A program made the translations under genes and the position numbers. DNA of 64,000 bases, from assembly GCA_903870275.1 (NCBI GenBank), contig CAIQCK010000031.1:1-64000 (forward strand), given 5' to 3'. Shown here piece after piece: positions 35,931 through 43,254 of this stretch (position 1 is its first letter; each line of letters opens with the position of its first letter). The notes beneath the pieces were generated by a model. That model was not told the origin of the DNA, did no database searches, and was given only the letters and a program-made list of their open reading frames with translations. Source of the stretch: an uncultured bacterium. GTDB taxonomy: Bacteria; Verrucomicrobiota; Verrucomicrobiia; CAIQCK01.

Positions 35931-36317
35931 TCATTGTGAGGGGCTGGCGGCAGGCGGAGCTAATATCGTGTTGGTAGGAGGTGAACTCGTATCAACTCGA
36001 ACTGAAAAGGACGGTGGAAATAAGAGGTGAACTTGTTCCACGATTTGATGTAATGCGTCGAGGTCTTGAGCAGACGCGACAGTGCCATGCAGATGAATGC
36101 TGCCATCCGTTACCCACCAAAGACGAACTCCTTGAAATCGTGGGTCCGATTTGAGAACAGGATTGAGTGAAACACAGGCTCGGCTTGTATTCCATCGCAG
36201 GATCGAGTCTTCAAACGCCAGATACGCGCAAGCCGCGACAAGAACGATGAGGATCACCCACTCGATGATAATCACCCATTCGACTCTTTGTTTTATGCTG
36301 GATGATCCCTTATCCAT
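35931..36317 (-). CDS. Small single-pass membrane protein with BON-like domain
   Basis: 128 residues from ATG 36317. A hydrophobic segment (WVIIIEWVILIVLVAACAYLAF, about 14-35) is followed by a soluble part, RFQGVRLWWVTDGSIHLHGTVASAQDLDALHQIVEQV, that resembles a BON unit (G-x-I-x-L-x-G-x-V-x-s). The tail is proline/serine rich. It is probably anchored in the inner membrane with the domain outside. I do not recognise the family. The similar unit in the lipoprotein at 34129 suggests the two may be related. An upstream in-frame start would add a basic stretch that overlaps a repeat and is less likely. Confidence 0.55.
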   Translation of the reverse strand: MDKGSSSIKQRVEWVIIIEWVILIVLVAACAYLAFEDSILRWNTSRACVSLNPVLKSDPRFQGVRLWWVTDGSIHLHGTVASAQDLDALHQIVEQVHLLFPPSFSVRVDTSSPPTNTILAPPAASPSQ

Positions 36318-36395
36318 GCTTTGGGTCGAAACCGCACGACGAGAAAGGGTTGAATTGTGTTTATTGCACAACGCGCGGCGCAATGCAATCCCGAC

Positions 36396-36466
36396 TGTAG
36401 CGGTGCTCTGTGAGCGCCGGCTATTCATTTCGAAAAAGATTTCGGCGGTCAGAGAGCGCCGCTACA
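36396..36466. repeat. Inverted pair of TGTAGCGGCGGTC-type repeats
   Basis: A left copy starting TGTAGCGGTGCTCTGTG and ending in GAGCGCCG (36396-36419) faces a right copy that starts CGGCGGTC and ends in CCGCTACA-like sequence (36443-36466), with a 23-base spacer. Each copy can itself fold, and the pair can form a long stem. It belongs to the family clustered at 45-48 kb. It sits upstream of the small membrane protein at 35931. Confidence 0.85.
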
Positions 36467-36591
36467 GCCGACGAGACGATCGGTCTCACACTACTCACAT
36501 GGGGCTCGCAGCTTAAGCTTGCTGATACCGTCGCATTGAGAGGACTGCGCCAACTCGGCCTCCCCGCCGCTGAAAACCTCGTCCGTTTTTC

Positions 36592-36924
36592 TCACCGCGC
36601 CTGGTCTATATGGATCGCTGTCGGAACAACCCTTTCCGTCCGTATATAGTAGACGATTGCCGGCCTGCCGATTTGGAAATCGGCGAGGCCCAGCGCGTTG
36701 TCCCGCCCGTAGCTTGTGCCTGCGTACACCAGGAACGTGTAGGCGGCGCTTCCATCCCACAACGTGATGCTGTCGGCTCCCACGCTGAGGATCGTGCCGC
36801 TGTATTGGCCGTCGGCAACGGGATACGCCACCGGAAGACGGCTGTAGAATTTCACCCCCTGCGCGTTTGCGAGTCCCGCCCCCAGCGCCGCGCCCAGAAT
36901 CAGTATCCAAATAAGTTTTTTCAT
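36592..36924 (-). CDS. Small secreted protein of unknown function
   Basis: 110 residues. A signal peptide is clear (KKLIWILILGAALGAGLANAQ, cleavage after ANA or AQ). The mature part is about 88 residues of predicted beta structure (GQYSGTILSVGADSITLWDGSAAYTFLVYAG, FQIGRPAIVYYIRTERVVPTAIHI). The pattern of a small beta barrel is reminiscent of an SH3-like or OB-like periplasmic fold. I do not recognise a family. The longer in-frame upstream region is not plausible coding sequence. Confidence 0.7.
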   Translation of the reverse strand: MKKLIWILILGAALGAGLANAQGVKFYSRLPVAYPVADGQYSGTILSVGADSITLWDGSAAYTFLVYAGTSYGRDNALGLADFQIGRPAIVYYIRTERVVPTAIHIDQAR

Positions 36925-36984
36925 AAACCCCCGCGTCTCAGCATTCACAAATCCATTTCTCATCCCTCGGCCCCGCTGTGGCGT

Positions 36985-37012
36985 AATATACCCTGCTTCA
37001 CCAACCCGGCAA
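36985..37012 (-). promoter_or_regulatory. Possible promoter of the small secreted-protein gene
   Basis: On the minus strand TTGCCG (37012-37007), a 16-base spacer and TATATT (36990-36985) form a sigma-70-like element about 60 bases before the start codon. The -10 matches the consensus at five of six positions; the -35 is weaker. Confidence 0.35.
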
Positions 37013-37037
37013 CGAGGAGGGGGAGTCAGTTGAAAAC

Positions 37038-37146
37038 TGTAGGGGCGGTTTCCGACCGCCGAAAGGCAGGGTGGCCGAAACAACGATGCAGCGCGCCCGG
37101 CGGTCGCGCCCTACCACAACATCGGCGGTCGGAGACCGCCGCTACA
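37038..37146. repeat. Cluster of three inverted-repeat units
   Basis: A TGTAGGGGCGGTTTC...GACCGCCG unit (37038-37061), a diverged partial copy around 37096-37116 (CCCGGCGGTCGCGCCCTACC) and a complete reverse unit CGGCGGTC...GACCGCCGCTACA (37123-37146) lie between the small secreted-protein gene and the RNA methyltransferase. It is the same family as the units at 45-48 kb. Confidence 0.85.
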
Positions 37147-37178
37147 ACAAACTGATGCGCCGCGTGAGGGCACGCGGC

Positions 37179-38378
37179 CTACGTTCCGGCTGATCGCTTG
37201 AACTCGGCGACGATTTCGCAGTGGGAGGTTTGTGGAAAAAGGTCCACGGGCTGGACACCAACGAGGCTGTAGCCGTGGCCCAGGAAAAACTTGGCGTCGC
37301 GGGCGAAGGTGCCGAAATCGCAGGAGACATAGACGATGTGCGGCAAGGCGGCGGCGGCCACGCTGGCCAGCACAGCGTCGCTGAGACCGGCGCGTGGCGG
37401 GTCCACGAGCAGCGTGGTTTTATCGCGAGGGAGAAGTTCGAGGGCGCCGCGGATGTGGGCCTCGACGGGGCCTTCAAAGAAGCGCAGGTGGCGATGGCCG
37501 AGGCGGCGGGCGTTTTTGCGCGCCCAGACCGTGGCGTGCTTGTCGAACTCGATGCCGACGGCGGCGTCGAGCTGGCCGGCGAGGGCGATGCTGAAGAGGC
37601 CGACGCCGCAGTAGGCGTCGAGCAGGTGGCGGTGGCCGGTGGCGGTGATGCGCTGGCGGACCTGGGCGACGAGTTCGCCGGTGAGGGCGCTGTTGACCTG
37701 AAAGAATCCGTTGGCGGGCACTTCCAGCGCGACGCCCGCGACGGTTTCTTCAAGCATCTGGCTGCCGCTGCCGACCACGCCGCGGGAGTCCATTCGCAGC
37801 AGCAGGGTGTAGGGCCGTTCGGCGGGCGGCGGCGCGGCGCGGTAGGTGGCAAGGGCCTGGTTGATCGGCTCGGCAAGAATGGCGCAGCGTTCGATGTCCA
37901 GCGGCGTGCGATGGTCCACGGCGTGGAAGCCGATGAATTGCCGGCGCGGGTCCACCTGCATGGTAGTCTTGTTGCGGTAGCCATACGGCTGAGGTGACGG
38001 AATCGGATCGCTCACGGGCGGCTCGGCGATGCCGCCAATGCGCTGGAGCGCGGCGATGATCTGGTGTTTTTTGATGACGAGTTGTTCGGCGTAGGCGATG
38101 TGCTGGTATTGGCAGCCGCCGCACGGCATGGTCGCGCCGAGCGCGGTCGGCCGCGGCCCGTAGTAGGGACACGGCGACTGGACGCGATGCGGCGACGCCT
38201 CGAGAATCTCGACCGTCTCGGCGAGAACGAAATTCTTGCGCAGCGAGGTGACGCGGGCGCGGATGCGTTCGCCGGCAATGGAGTAGGGGACGAAGACGAC
38301 TTCGCCCTCATGCCGCGCGACACCGCCGCTGGCCGCGACATCATGGATGGTGACTTCGATCAAATCGCCGACGTTCAT
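37179..38378 (-). CDS. TrmA/RlmD-type 23S rRNA (or tRNA) uracil-5-methyltransferase
   Basis: 399 residues. An N-terminal TRAM domain (LIEVTIHDVAASGGVARHEGEVVFV) is followed by iron-sulfur cysteines in CPYYG...MPCGGCQYQHIAY. The SAM-binding core is LDAYCGVGLFSIALAG, the VDPPRAGL motif is present, and the catalytic cysteine is in IVYVSCDFGTFARD. It transfers a methyl group from S-adenosylmethionine to C5 of uridine in RNA. Whether the target is 23S rRNA (RlmC/RlmD) or tRNA cannot be told from these motifs alone. The cluster cysteine set favours the RlmD-like branch. Confidence 0.92.
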   Translation of the reverse strand: MNVGDLIEVTIHDVAASGGVARHEGEVVFVPYSIAGERIRARVTSLRKNFVLAETVEILEASPHRVQSPCPYYGPRPTALGATMPCGGCQYQHIAYAEQLVIKKHQIIAALQRIGGIAEPPVSDPIPSPQPYGYRNKTTMQVDPRRQFIGFHAVDHRTPLDIERCAILAEPINQALATYRAAPPPAERPYTLLLRMDSRGVVGSGSQMLEETVAGVALEVPANGFFQVNSALTGELVAQVRQRITATGHRHLLDAYCGVGLFSIALAGQLDAAVGIEFDKHATVWARKNARRLGHRHLRFFEGPVEAHIRGALELLPRDKTTLLVDPPRAGLSDAVLASVAAAALPHIVYVSCDFGTFARDAKFFLGHGYSLVGVQPVDLFPQTSHCEIVAEFKRSAGT

Positions 38379-38429
38379 GCGAACAGGTTGGCACAGACAG
38401 CGTGGCTTTGCATAATTGAATTTTCAAAT

Positions 38430-38458
38430 TTGACAGCGAGGCAAGAGCTTCCTACTCT
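38430..38458 (+). promoter_or_regulatory. Promoter of the CAU tRNA gene
   Basis: TTGACA (38430-38435), a 17-base spacer and TACTCT (38453-38458) lie 14 bases before the mature tRNA 5' end. The perfect -35 and ideal spacing make this the best-formed promoter in the window. Confidence 0.75.
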
Positions 38459-38472
38459 GTCGCGCTCACGGT

Positions 38473-38547
38473 GCCAGGGTAGCTCAGGGGTAGAGCAGGG
38501 GACTCATAAGCCCTTGGTCGGGGGTTCAATTCCCTCCCCTGGCACCA
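38473..38547 (+). tRNA. tRNA with CAU anticodon (Met or lysidine-type Ile2)
   Basis: A full cloverleaf can be drawn: acceptor GCCAGGG/CCCTGGC, D-stem GCTC/GAGC, anticodon loop CTCATAA with anticodon CAT at 38505-38507, T-stem GGGGG/CCCTC with loop TTCAATT, discriminator A and an encoded CCA (38545-38547). Position 31-39 is an A-G mismatch. The D-arm and anticodon arm resemble bacterial tRNA-Ile2 genes (ACTCATAA then ...TTGGTCG), whose C34 is changed to lysidine by TilS to read AUA. It could otherwise be elongator Met. Confidence 0.9.
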
Positions 38548-38654
38548 TTTTTACTTTTGATGTTCGCTGGGCGTAGCCGCACACGGGCCGAAAAGCAATA
38601 AATTCTGTCAGTAGCCCGGCAAAGCTCAACTACTGTTAACGGACGGAGATCATA

Positions 38655-39401
38655 ATGTATCAATTCGCAAACAAGATTGCTGTTGTAACGGGCGCTGGAC
38701 GGGGTATTGGCAAGGTGATCACGACGGATCTGATCGCCGAGGGCGTCAAGGTCTACATCCCCGATCTGGATCTTGAGCGGGCGAGAACAACAGCGAAGCT
38801 GCTCGGCCCATCGGTTATACCAGCCGAACTCGACGTGACCAACGCGTCCGCCGTAAAGGCGCTATTCCGGCAGATTGATGGCGAGACCGGCGGAATCGAC
38901 TTCTTGGTCAACTGTGCCGGCGGTTACAAGCCCCTGGTTCCAACACTCGAGATCACGGAAGACGAGTACGACATGGTCCTCGATTCGAATCTCAAAGGAA
39001 CGTTCCTGTGCTGCCAAGCTGCCATTCCGCAGATGATACGCAAGAAGTCTGGAGCCATCGTCAATTTCAGCTCAGTGGCCGGCCGACAAACGAGCCCGGC
39101 CCTCGGCTCGCACTACACCGCGGCGAAGGCCGGCGTTCTTGGGCTCACCCGGCATCTGGCCAAGGAGTTCGGGGCCGCCGGCATCCGTGTCAATGCCATT
39201 GCGCCCGGCACGACCGAGGGTGAGCGAGTTACCGGCCTGCTGACGCCAGCCGACCGGGCTCGGCAGCTAGGCGGCATCCCTCTCGGACGGTTCGCAACCG
39301 AACAGGACATGTCTCGCGTTGTGTTGTTCCTGCTATCGGACGAAGCGCGTTACATCACCGGTGCGACAATCGATGTGAACGGTGGCATGTTGACGATCTG
39401 A
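38655..39401 (+). CDS. SDR-family oxidoreductase (FabG-like)
   Basis: 248 residues. The nucleotide-binding glycine motif is TGAGRGIGK (about 13-21), and the catalytic set is present: Ser in VNFSSVAG and the YTAAK motif (Tyr and Lys). NCAGGYK fits the NNAG structural motif. The end (GRFATEQDMSRVVLFLLSDEARYITGATIDVNGGMLTI) is typical of 3-ketoacyl-ACP reductase-like members. A GGAG ribosome binding site precedes the ATG. The gene is alone on the + strand after the tRNA, so its substrate is not indicated. It may act on a sugar, an alcohol or a 3-oxoacyl compound. Confidence 0.9.
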   Translation: MYQFANKIAVVTGAGRGIGKVITTDLIAEGVKVYIPDLDLERARTTAKLLGPSVIPAELDVTNASAVKALFRQIDGETGGIDFLVNCAGGYKPLVPTLEITEDEYDMVLDSNLKGTFLCCQAAIPQMIRKKSGAIVNFSSVAGRQTSPALGSHYTAAKAGVLGLTRHLAKEFGAAGIRVNAIAPGTTEGERVTGLLTPADRARQLGGIPLGRFATEQDMSRVVLFLLSDEARYITGATIDVNGGMLTI

Positions 39402-39464
39402 TCCGGGATGCCGGGATGCTATGAAGTGCCTCCGTCACTGACGTGGCTGGTGTCAGCCGTATCG

Positions 39465-39640
39465 CGGATTTCCAATCCGCAGGCCGAGCGCGCGCCGGGC
39501 GCGACTTCGAACGCGGGCAATGGGCCGGCTGGAAGCCGGCGGTGCGCAGGTTGGAAACCAGCGCTACGGAACGCATGCCGACCAGCACCCGCCCGACTCC
39601 CCAACGGAATCTCACCTTGCGCCGGTTGGAATCGGCGACT
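39465..39640. repeat. Second family of short GGAA-centred palindromic repeats
   Basis: Several small palindromes with a TGGAA or TTCCA core are packed here: CGGATTTCCAATCCG (39465-39479), GCCGGCTGGAAGCCGGC (39524-39540), GCAGGTTGGAAACCAGC (about 39546-39562) and GCCGGTTGGAATCGGC (39621-39636). They differ from the TGTAGCGGCGGTC family. The last copy lies inside the promoter proposed for the ExbB gene. Sequences of this type are common in intergenic DNA of Verrucomicrobia. Confidence 0.65.
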
Positions 39641-39645
39641 AAACT
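39617..39645 (+). promoter_or_regulatory. Candidate promoter directly before the ExbB gene
   Basis: TTGCGC (39617-39622), a 17-base spacer and TAAACT (39640-39645) end ten bases before the ATG at 39656. The -10 matches four of six consensus positions; the -35 is weak. The spacer contains a GGAA-centred palindrome. If used, it gives a 5' leader of only about four bases. Confidence 0.35.
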
Positions 39646-39655
39646 CATAAGCGTT

Positions 39656-40417
39656 ATGAAAATGAACAAGGTGGCAGTTGCGTTAACGGCACTCGCACTT
39701 CCGATGGCCGCGTGGGCGCAGGAGGCGGTGCCGGTGAAGCCTTTCACGCCCGAGGGCATGAGCCTGTGGGAAATCGTCAAGGCCGGTGGCTGGGTGCTGG
39801 CGCCGCTGGTGTTGTTGTCGATCGGCGGCTTCGCCATGGTCGTGTATTACTTTTTGACGTTGCGCCGGGACAAGATCGTTGACCCGGATTTCGTCGAAGG
39901 CTGCAGGCGATTGTTGCGCGACAAGCGGCTGGACCGGATCGAGACGCTCTGCAACACGTCGGGCCGGCCGGTGGCCATGGTGTTGCGCGCGGCGATGGAC
40001 GCGCGCGCCACACGCGGCACGGCGGATGCGCTGGCGATGCGCGAGGCCGCCGAGGCGGAAGGCGAGCGGCAGGCGGCGGCGTTGTGGGACCAGATTCACT
40101 ACCTGATGGACATCGTGGTGGTGGCGCCGATGATCGGCCTGCTCGGCACGGTGATCGGCATGATCCGCAGTTTCTCCGGCCTGGCGCTCGACATCAGCGC
40201 GGCGAAGCCGATTCTGCTGGCGGCGGGCGTGGCGCAGGCGCTGACCTCGACGGCGATGGGGTTGTGCGTGGCGATTCCCGCCGCGATTTTCTACGCCTAC
40301 TTCCGCGGCCACGTGAACAAGCTGACGCTGGAGATGGAGTCGGCGAGCACGGATTTGGTGAACCGTCTCACGGCTGCTGACGCGGCGCTCAAGCAAACGC
40401 CGGGCGTCCAATCATGA
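39656..40417 (+). CDS. MotA/TolQ/ExbB-type proton channel
   Basis: 253 residues. A signal-like N-terminal hydrophobic stretch (VAVALTALALPMAAWAQ) precedes the ExbB fold: LWEIVKAGGWVLAPLVLLSIGGFAMVVYYF, DIVVVAPMIGLLGTVIGMIRSFSGLA and VAQALTSTAMGLCVAIPAAIFYAYF. These three membrane helices form the proton channel that powers Ton or Tol complexes. The stop overlaps the ExbD start by four bases (ATGA), which indicates translational coupling. It heads an ExbB-ExbD-TPR-VWA operon. Confidence 0.92.
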   Translation: MKMNKVAVALTALALPMAAWAQEAVPVKPFTPEGMSLWEIVKAGGWVLAPLVLLSIGGFAMVVYYFLTLRRDKIVDPDFVEGCRRLLRDKRLDRIETLCNTSGRPVAMVLRAAMDARATRGTADALAMREAAEAEGERQAAALWDQIHYLMDIVVVAPMIGLLGTVIGMIRSFSGLALDISAAKPILLAAGVAQALTSTAMGLCVAIPAAIFYAYFRGHVNKLTLEMESASTDLVNRLTAADAALKQTPGVQS

Positions 40418-40860
40418 ACTTCCGCCGTCGCATCCGAACCGAGCCGATGGGGTTCCAGATCATCCCCATCGTGGACGTCATCCTGCTGCTGCTGATTTTC
40501 TTCGTCTCGACGTGGACTTACGCGCATTGGGAGACGGAACTGAACATCACCGTGCCGACGGCGAAAGAGGTGACGAAGACGCCGCGCACACCCGGCGAAA
40601 TCATCATCAACATCAGCCAGAGCGGTGAAGTGGTTTTGAACCGCAAGACGTTGACGGACGACGAGCTTCGGTCCGTGCTGGCGCGGATCGCGAAACAATT
40701 TCCCGACCAGCCGGTGATCATCCGCGGCGATGAGGCGACGCAATACAAATCCATCGTGCGCGTGCTGGATGTTTGCCGGCAGGCGGACATCTGGAACGTG
40801 GCCTTCGCCACCAAACCGCCCGAAGCGAAACCGGCGCCGGTCGTTGCGCCGACAAAGTAA
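40414..40860 (+). CDS. ExbD/TolR-type protein
   Basis: 148 residues. A short cytoplasmic start (MNFRRRIRTEPMGFQIIPIVDVILLLLIFFVSTW) carries the conserved membrane aspartate in PIVDVILLL, followed by a periplasmic ExbD domain (ELNITVPTAKEV, EIIINISQSGEVVLNRKTLTDDELRSVL, VIIRGDEATQYKSIVRVLDVC). It works with the ExbB-like protein to convert proton flow to mechanical work. The C-terminal tail is proline/alanine rich. The next gene starts six bases later. Confidence 0.92.
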   Translation: MNFRRRIRTEPMGFQIIPIVDVILLLLIFFVSTWTYAHWETELNITVPTAKEVTKTPRTPGEIIINISQSGEVVLNRKTLTDDELRSVLARIAKQFPDQPVIIRGDEATQYKSIVRVLDVCRQADIWNVAFATKPPEAKPAPVVAPTK

Positions 40861-40866
40861 ATCATC

Positions 40867-43254
40867 ATGATTCGGATTCTGAAAGCGCGGGGGAAATGTG
40901 CTGTGCATCACCTATGGCTGGCGTCGCTCGCCGCCACGGTGGCGCTGGCGCAAGCGCCGCAACACCCGCCGAATTTTATCACGCCCGCGCCGCCGCCTGC
41001 CGTGGCGTCGCCCGGCCCGTCCGTGCCGCCGACGATGGCCACCGCTCCGATCGCGACCAACTCGCCCGTCGGCTCGCTGGCCAACCCCGTGCCGCTGGAC
41101 CCGGCCGTCGCGCAACTCGATTTTGCCAACGGACTTTTCAAACGCCAGTTTTTCGACATGGCCCTGGTGGAATACATCCGCTTCAAAGATAAATACCCAA
41201 ACCACCCGCTGTCGGACGAGGCGTTCTACCGGATGGGCGAGTGCCAGCGAGAGCTGAAGTTTTTCGACCAGGCGAAAGAGACGTTTCGCACGATCACGCG
41301 GCAGTGGCCCGGCAGCGAATATTCGGGGCGCGCGCACTTCCGGCTCGGCGAGATCGCCTACCAGGCGAAGCAATACCCGCAGGCCGTCCCGCTATTCATG
41401 GCGGCCGCGCACCAAACTTCCGACGAGGCCGTGCGCACGGCGGCGACGTTTTACCTGGCCAAGGCGCAGCTCGAAATCGGCCAGACGGATGCGGCGATGG
41501 ACAACCTCCGGCGCGTGCTGAAATCGAAGACGGGAGCCGAGTTCCGGCCGTTCGCGGAGTCGGCGCTTGCTGGAATGTATCTGAAGGAGGGCGATCAGGT
41601 GAAGGCGCTGGCGCACTACGAGAGCCTGCTGGAGTTGCAAAGCGCGCCGGACGTGCGCGAGGAGGCTCTCTACCAGGTCGGGGCGTTGCGGTTCGCGCAG
41701 AAAATCTATCCGAGCGCGGCGACGGCGTTCCGGCAGTTCATCAAGGAGTTTCCCCGCAGCCGCAGCGTGCCGGACGCCGCGATCGGGCTGGCGCGCGCGT
41801 TGTTCGAGACCGGCAAGCGGCGCGAGGCTGCCACGGTCGCGCGCGAATGGCACGACGTTGCGCCGAAAGAGACGCGGCCGGAGCTGGCGATGATGGTGGC
41901 GGTGGCGCTTCGGGACGACAGCGCGTTTCGCGAGGCGGCCGACTGGTTTGAAAAAGCGGACACGTCCGCGGCGCGGGCGGAGGCGGTGCGGTGCGCGTTC
42001 ATGGCGCGCGACTATGCGCGCGTGGTGCAGCGGGGCGAGGCGCTGATGCAGGCAGAGCCGAAGAATCCGTTTGCCGAGAGCGTGCTGCTGTTGACGGCGG
42101 AGGCGCTGGAGGCGCAAAAAGAATGGGCGCGGGCTGGCGCGGCGTATCGGCTGTTGTTGGAGCGATTCCCGAAGACGGCGTGGGCGGCCGACGCGCGGTG
42201 GCATTCGGCCACCTGCTGGCAGCAGGCCAAAAAAATTGACGAAGCCGCGAAAGACCTCGAACGCGTGGCCAACGAGTTTCCCAAGGACCCGCGCAACGAA
42301 GCCGCGTGGTATCAACTCGCCGTTTACTCGGGCCAGCTCGACCGCACCAATGAAATGCTGGCGGCGTTCGACAAGCTGCAATCGCTCTACCCCAAGAGTC
42401 CCAACGCCGCCGAGGCGCACTACTGGATTGGCGGCAACATGCTGCAAAAGAAGGAGTGGGCCAAGGCTGCCGAGCAGCTTGAGGCGGCGCTCGCGGCGCG
42501 GCTGGCAGAGAAACGCGTCCGCACCGCGCGCGCACAACTGGTTGTCGCCTATTACCAACTCGACAATTCGGACAAGACTCTCGCATACGCACAGGCGCTC
42601 GTGGACGCCGGGCTGGCCAAGCTTCTCCCGGCGGAAATCTGCGGGTGGCTCGGCAGGAAGTTGCTGGAGGCGGGCAAGCCCGAAGCCAGCTTGAATTATC
42701 TGAAAATGGCGTTGGCCTGGAGCAGCGACGCAGCCCTTCGGACACGGTGCAGCGATGACGCCGCGCACGCCAACGTCCGGCTGGGCCGGTGGGAGCAGGC
42801 GGCCGCCAACTACCGCGACGTCATCGAATACGAGGGCCGCAGCGAGCGCGGCTTTGCCGCGGCCGTCGGCCTGGCGGATGCGCTCGTGCGTCTCGGCGAA
42901 TTCAAAGACGCCAGAGATACGCTGGAGAAACTGCTGGAGTGGCATCCCGAAGGGCCGGATAACGCGCGCGTCCAGATGTTGCTGGGCGACCTCTACGTCG
43001 GCATGAAGGAGTTTCGCGAAGCGGCGCGTTACTACATGCGCGTCGCGGCGCTCTACGACGACCGCAAGGTCACGCCCGAAGCGCTCGATCGCGCGGCCAA
43101 GGCGTTCGACGCGTGCGGCCGGACCGGCGACGCGACCCAGGCGCGGCGCGAACTGGACCAGCGGTTTCCGACCTACCGCATGTTCTCGGGAGAAAAGAAG
43201 CCGGAAGGCGCGACGGCGGCGCCGGGCGGCGCGGCCGCGCCGAAGACCCCATGA
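40867..43254 (+). CDS. TPR periplasmic protein (YbgF/BamD-like repeats) of the Ton-like operon
   Basis: 795 residues. A signal peptide is visible (LWLASLAATVALAQ). A proline-rich linker (about 35-75) leads into tetratricopeptide repeats with the YbgF/BamD flavour: FANGLFKRQFFDMALVEYIRFKDKYPNHPLSDEAFYRMGECQ, AKETFRTITRQWPGSEYSGRAHFRLGEIAYQAKQYPQAV. Repeats run nearly to the C-terminus, which is an alanine/glycine-rich tail. It probably serves as a periplasmic scaffold for the ExbBD-powered machine. It overlaps the VWA gene by four bases. Confidence 0.88.
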   Translation: MIRILKARGKCAVHHLWLASLAATVALAQAPQHPPNFITPAPPPAVASPGPSVPPTMATAPIATNSPVGSLANPVPLDPAVAQLDFANGLFKRQFFDMALVEYIRFKDKYPNHPLSDEAFYRMGECQRELKFFDQAKETFRTITRQWPGSEYSGRAHFRLGEIAYQAKQYPQAVPLFMAAAHQTSDEAVRTAATFYLAKAQLEIGQTDAAMDNLRRVLKSKTGAEFRPFAESALAGMYLKEGDQVKALAHYESLLELQSAPDVREEALYQVGALRFAQKIYPSAATAFRQFIKEFPRSRSVPDAAIGLARALFETGKRREAATVAREWHDVAPKETRPELAMMVAVALRDDSAFREAADWFEKADTSAARAEAVRCAFMARDYARVVQRGEALMQAEPKNPFAESVLLLTAEALEAQKEWARAGAAYRLLLERFPKTAWAADARWHSATCWQQAKKIDEAAKDLERVANEFPKDPRNEAAWYQLAVYSGQLDRTNEMLAAFDKLQSLYPKSPNAAEAHYWIGGNMLQKKEWAKAAEQLEAALAARLAEKRVRTARAQLVVAYYQLDNSDKTLAYAQALVDAGLAKLLPAEICGWLGRKLLEAGKPEASLNYLKMALAWSSDAALRTRCSDDAAHANVRLGRWEQAAANYRDVIEYEGRSERGFAAAVGLADALVRLGEFKDARDTLEKLLEWHPEGPDNARVQMLLGDLYVGMKEFREAARYYMRVAALYDDRKVTPEALDRAAKAFDACGRTGDATQARRELDQRFPTYRMFSGEKKPEGATAAPGGAAAPKTP

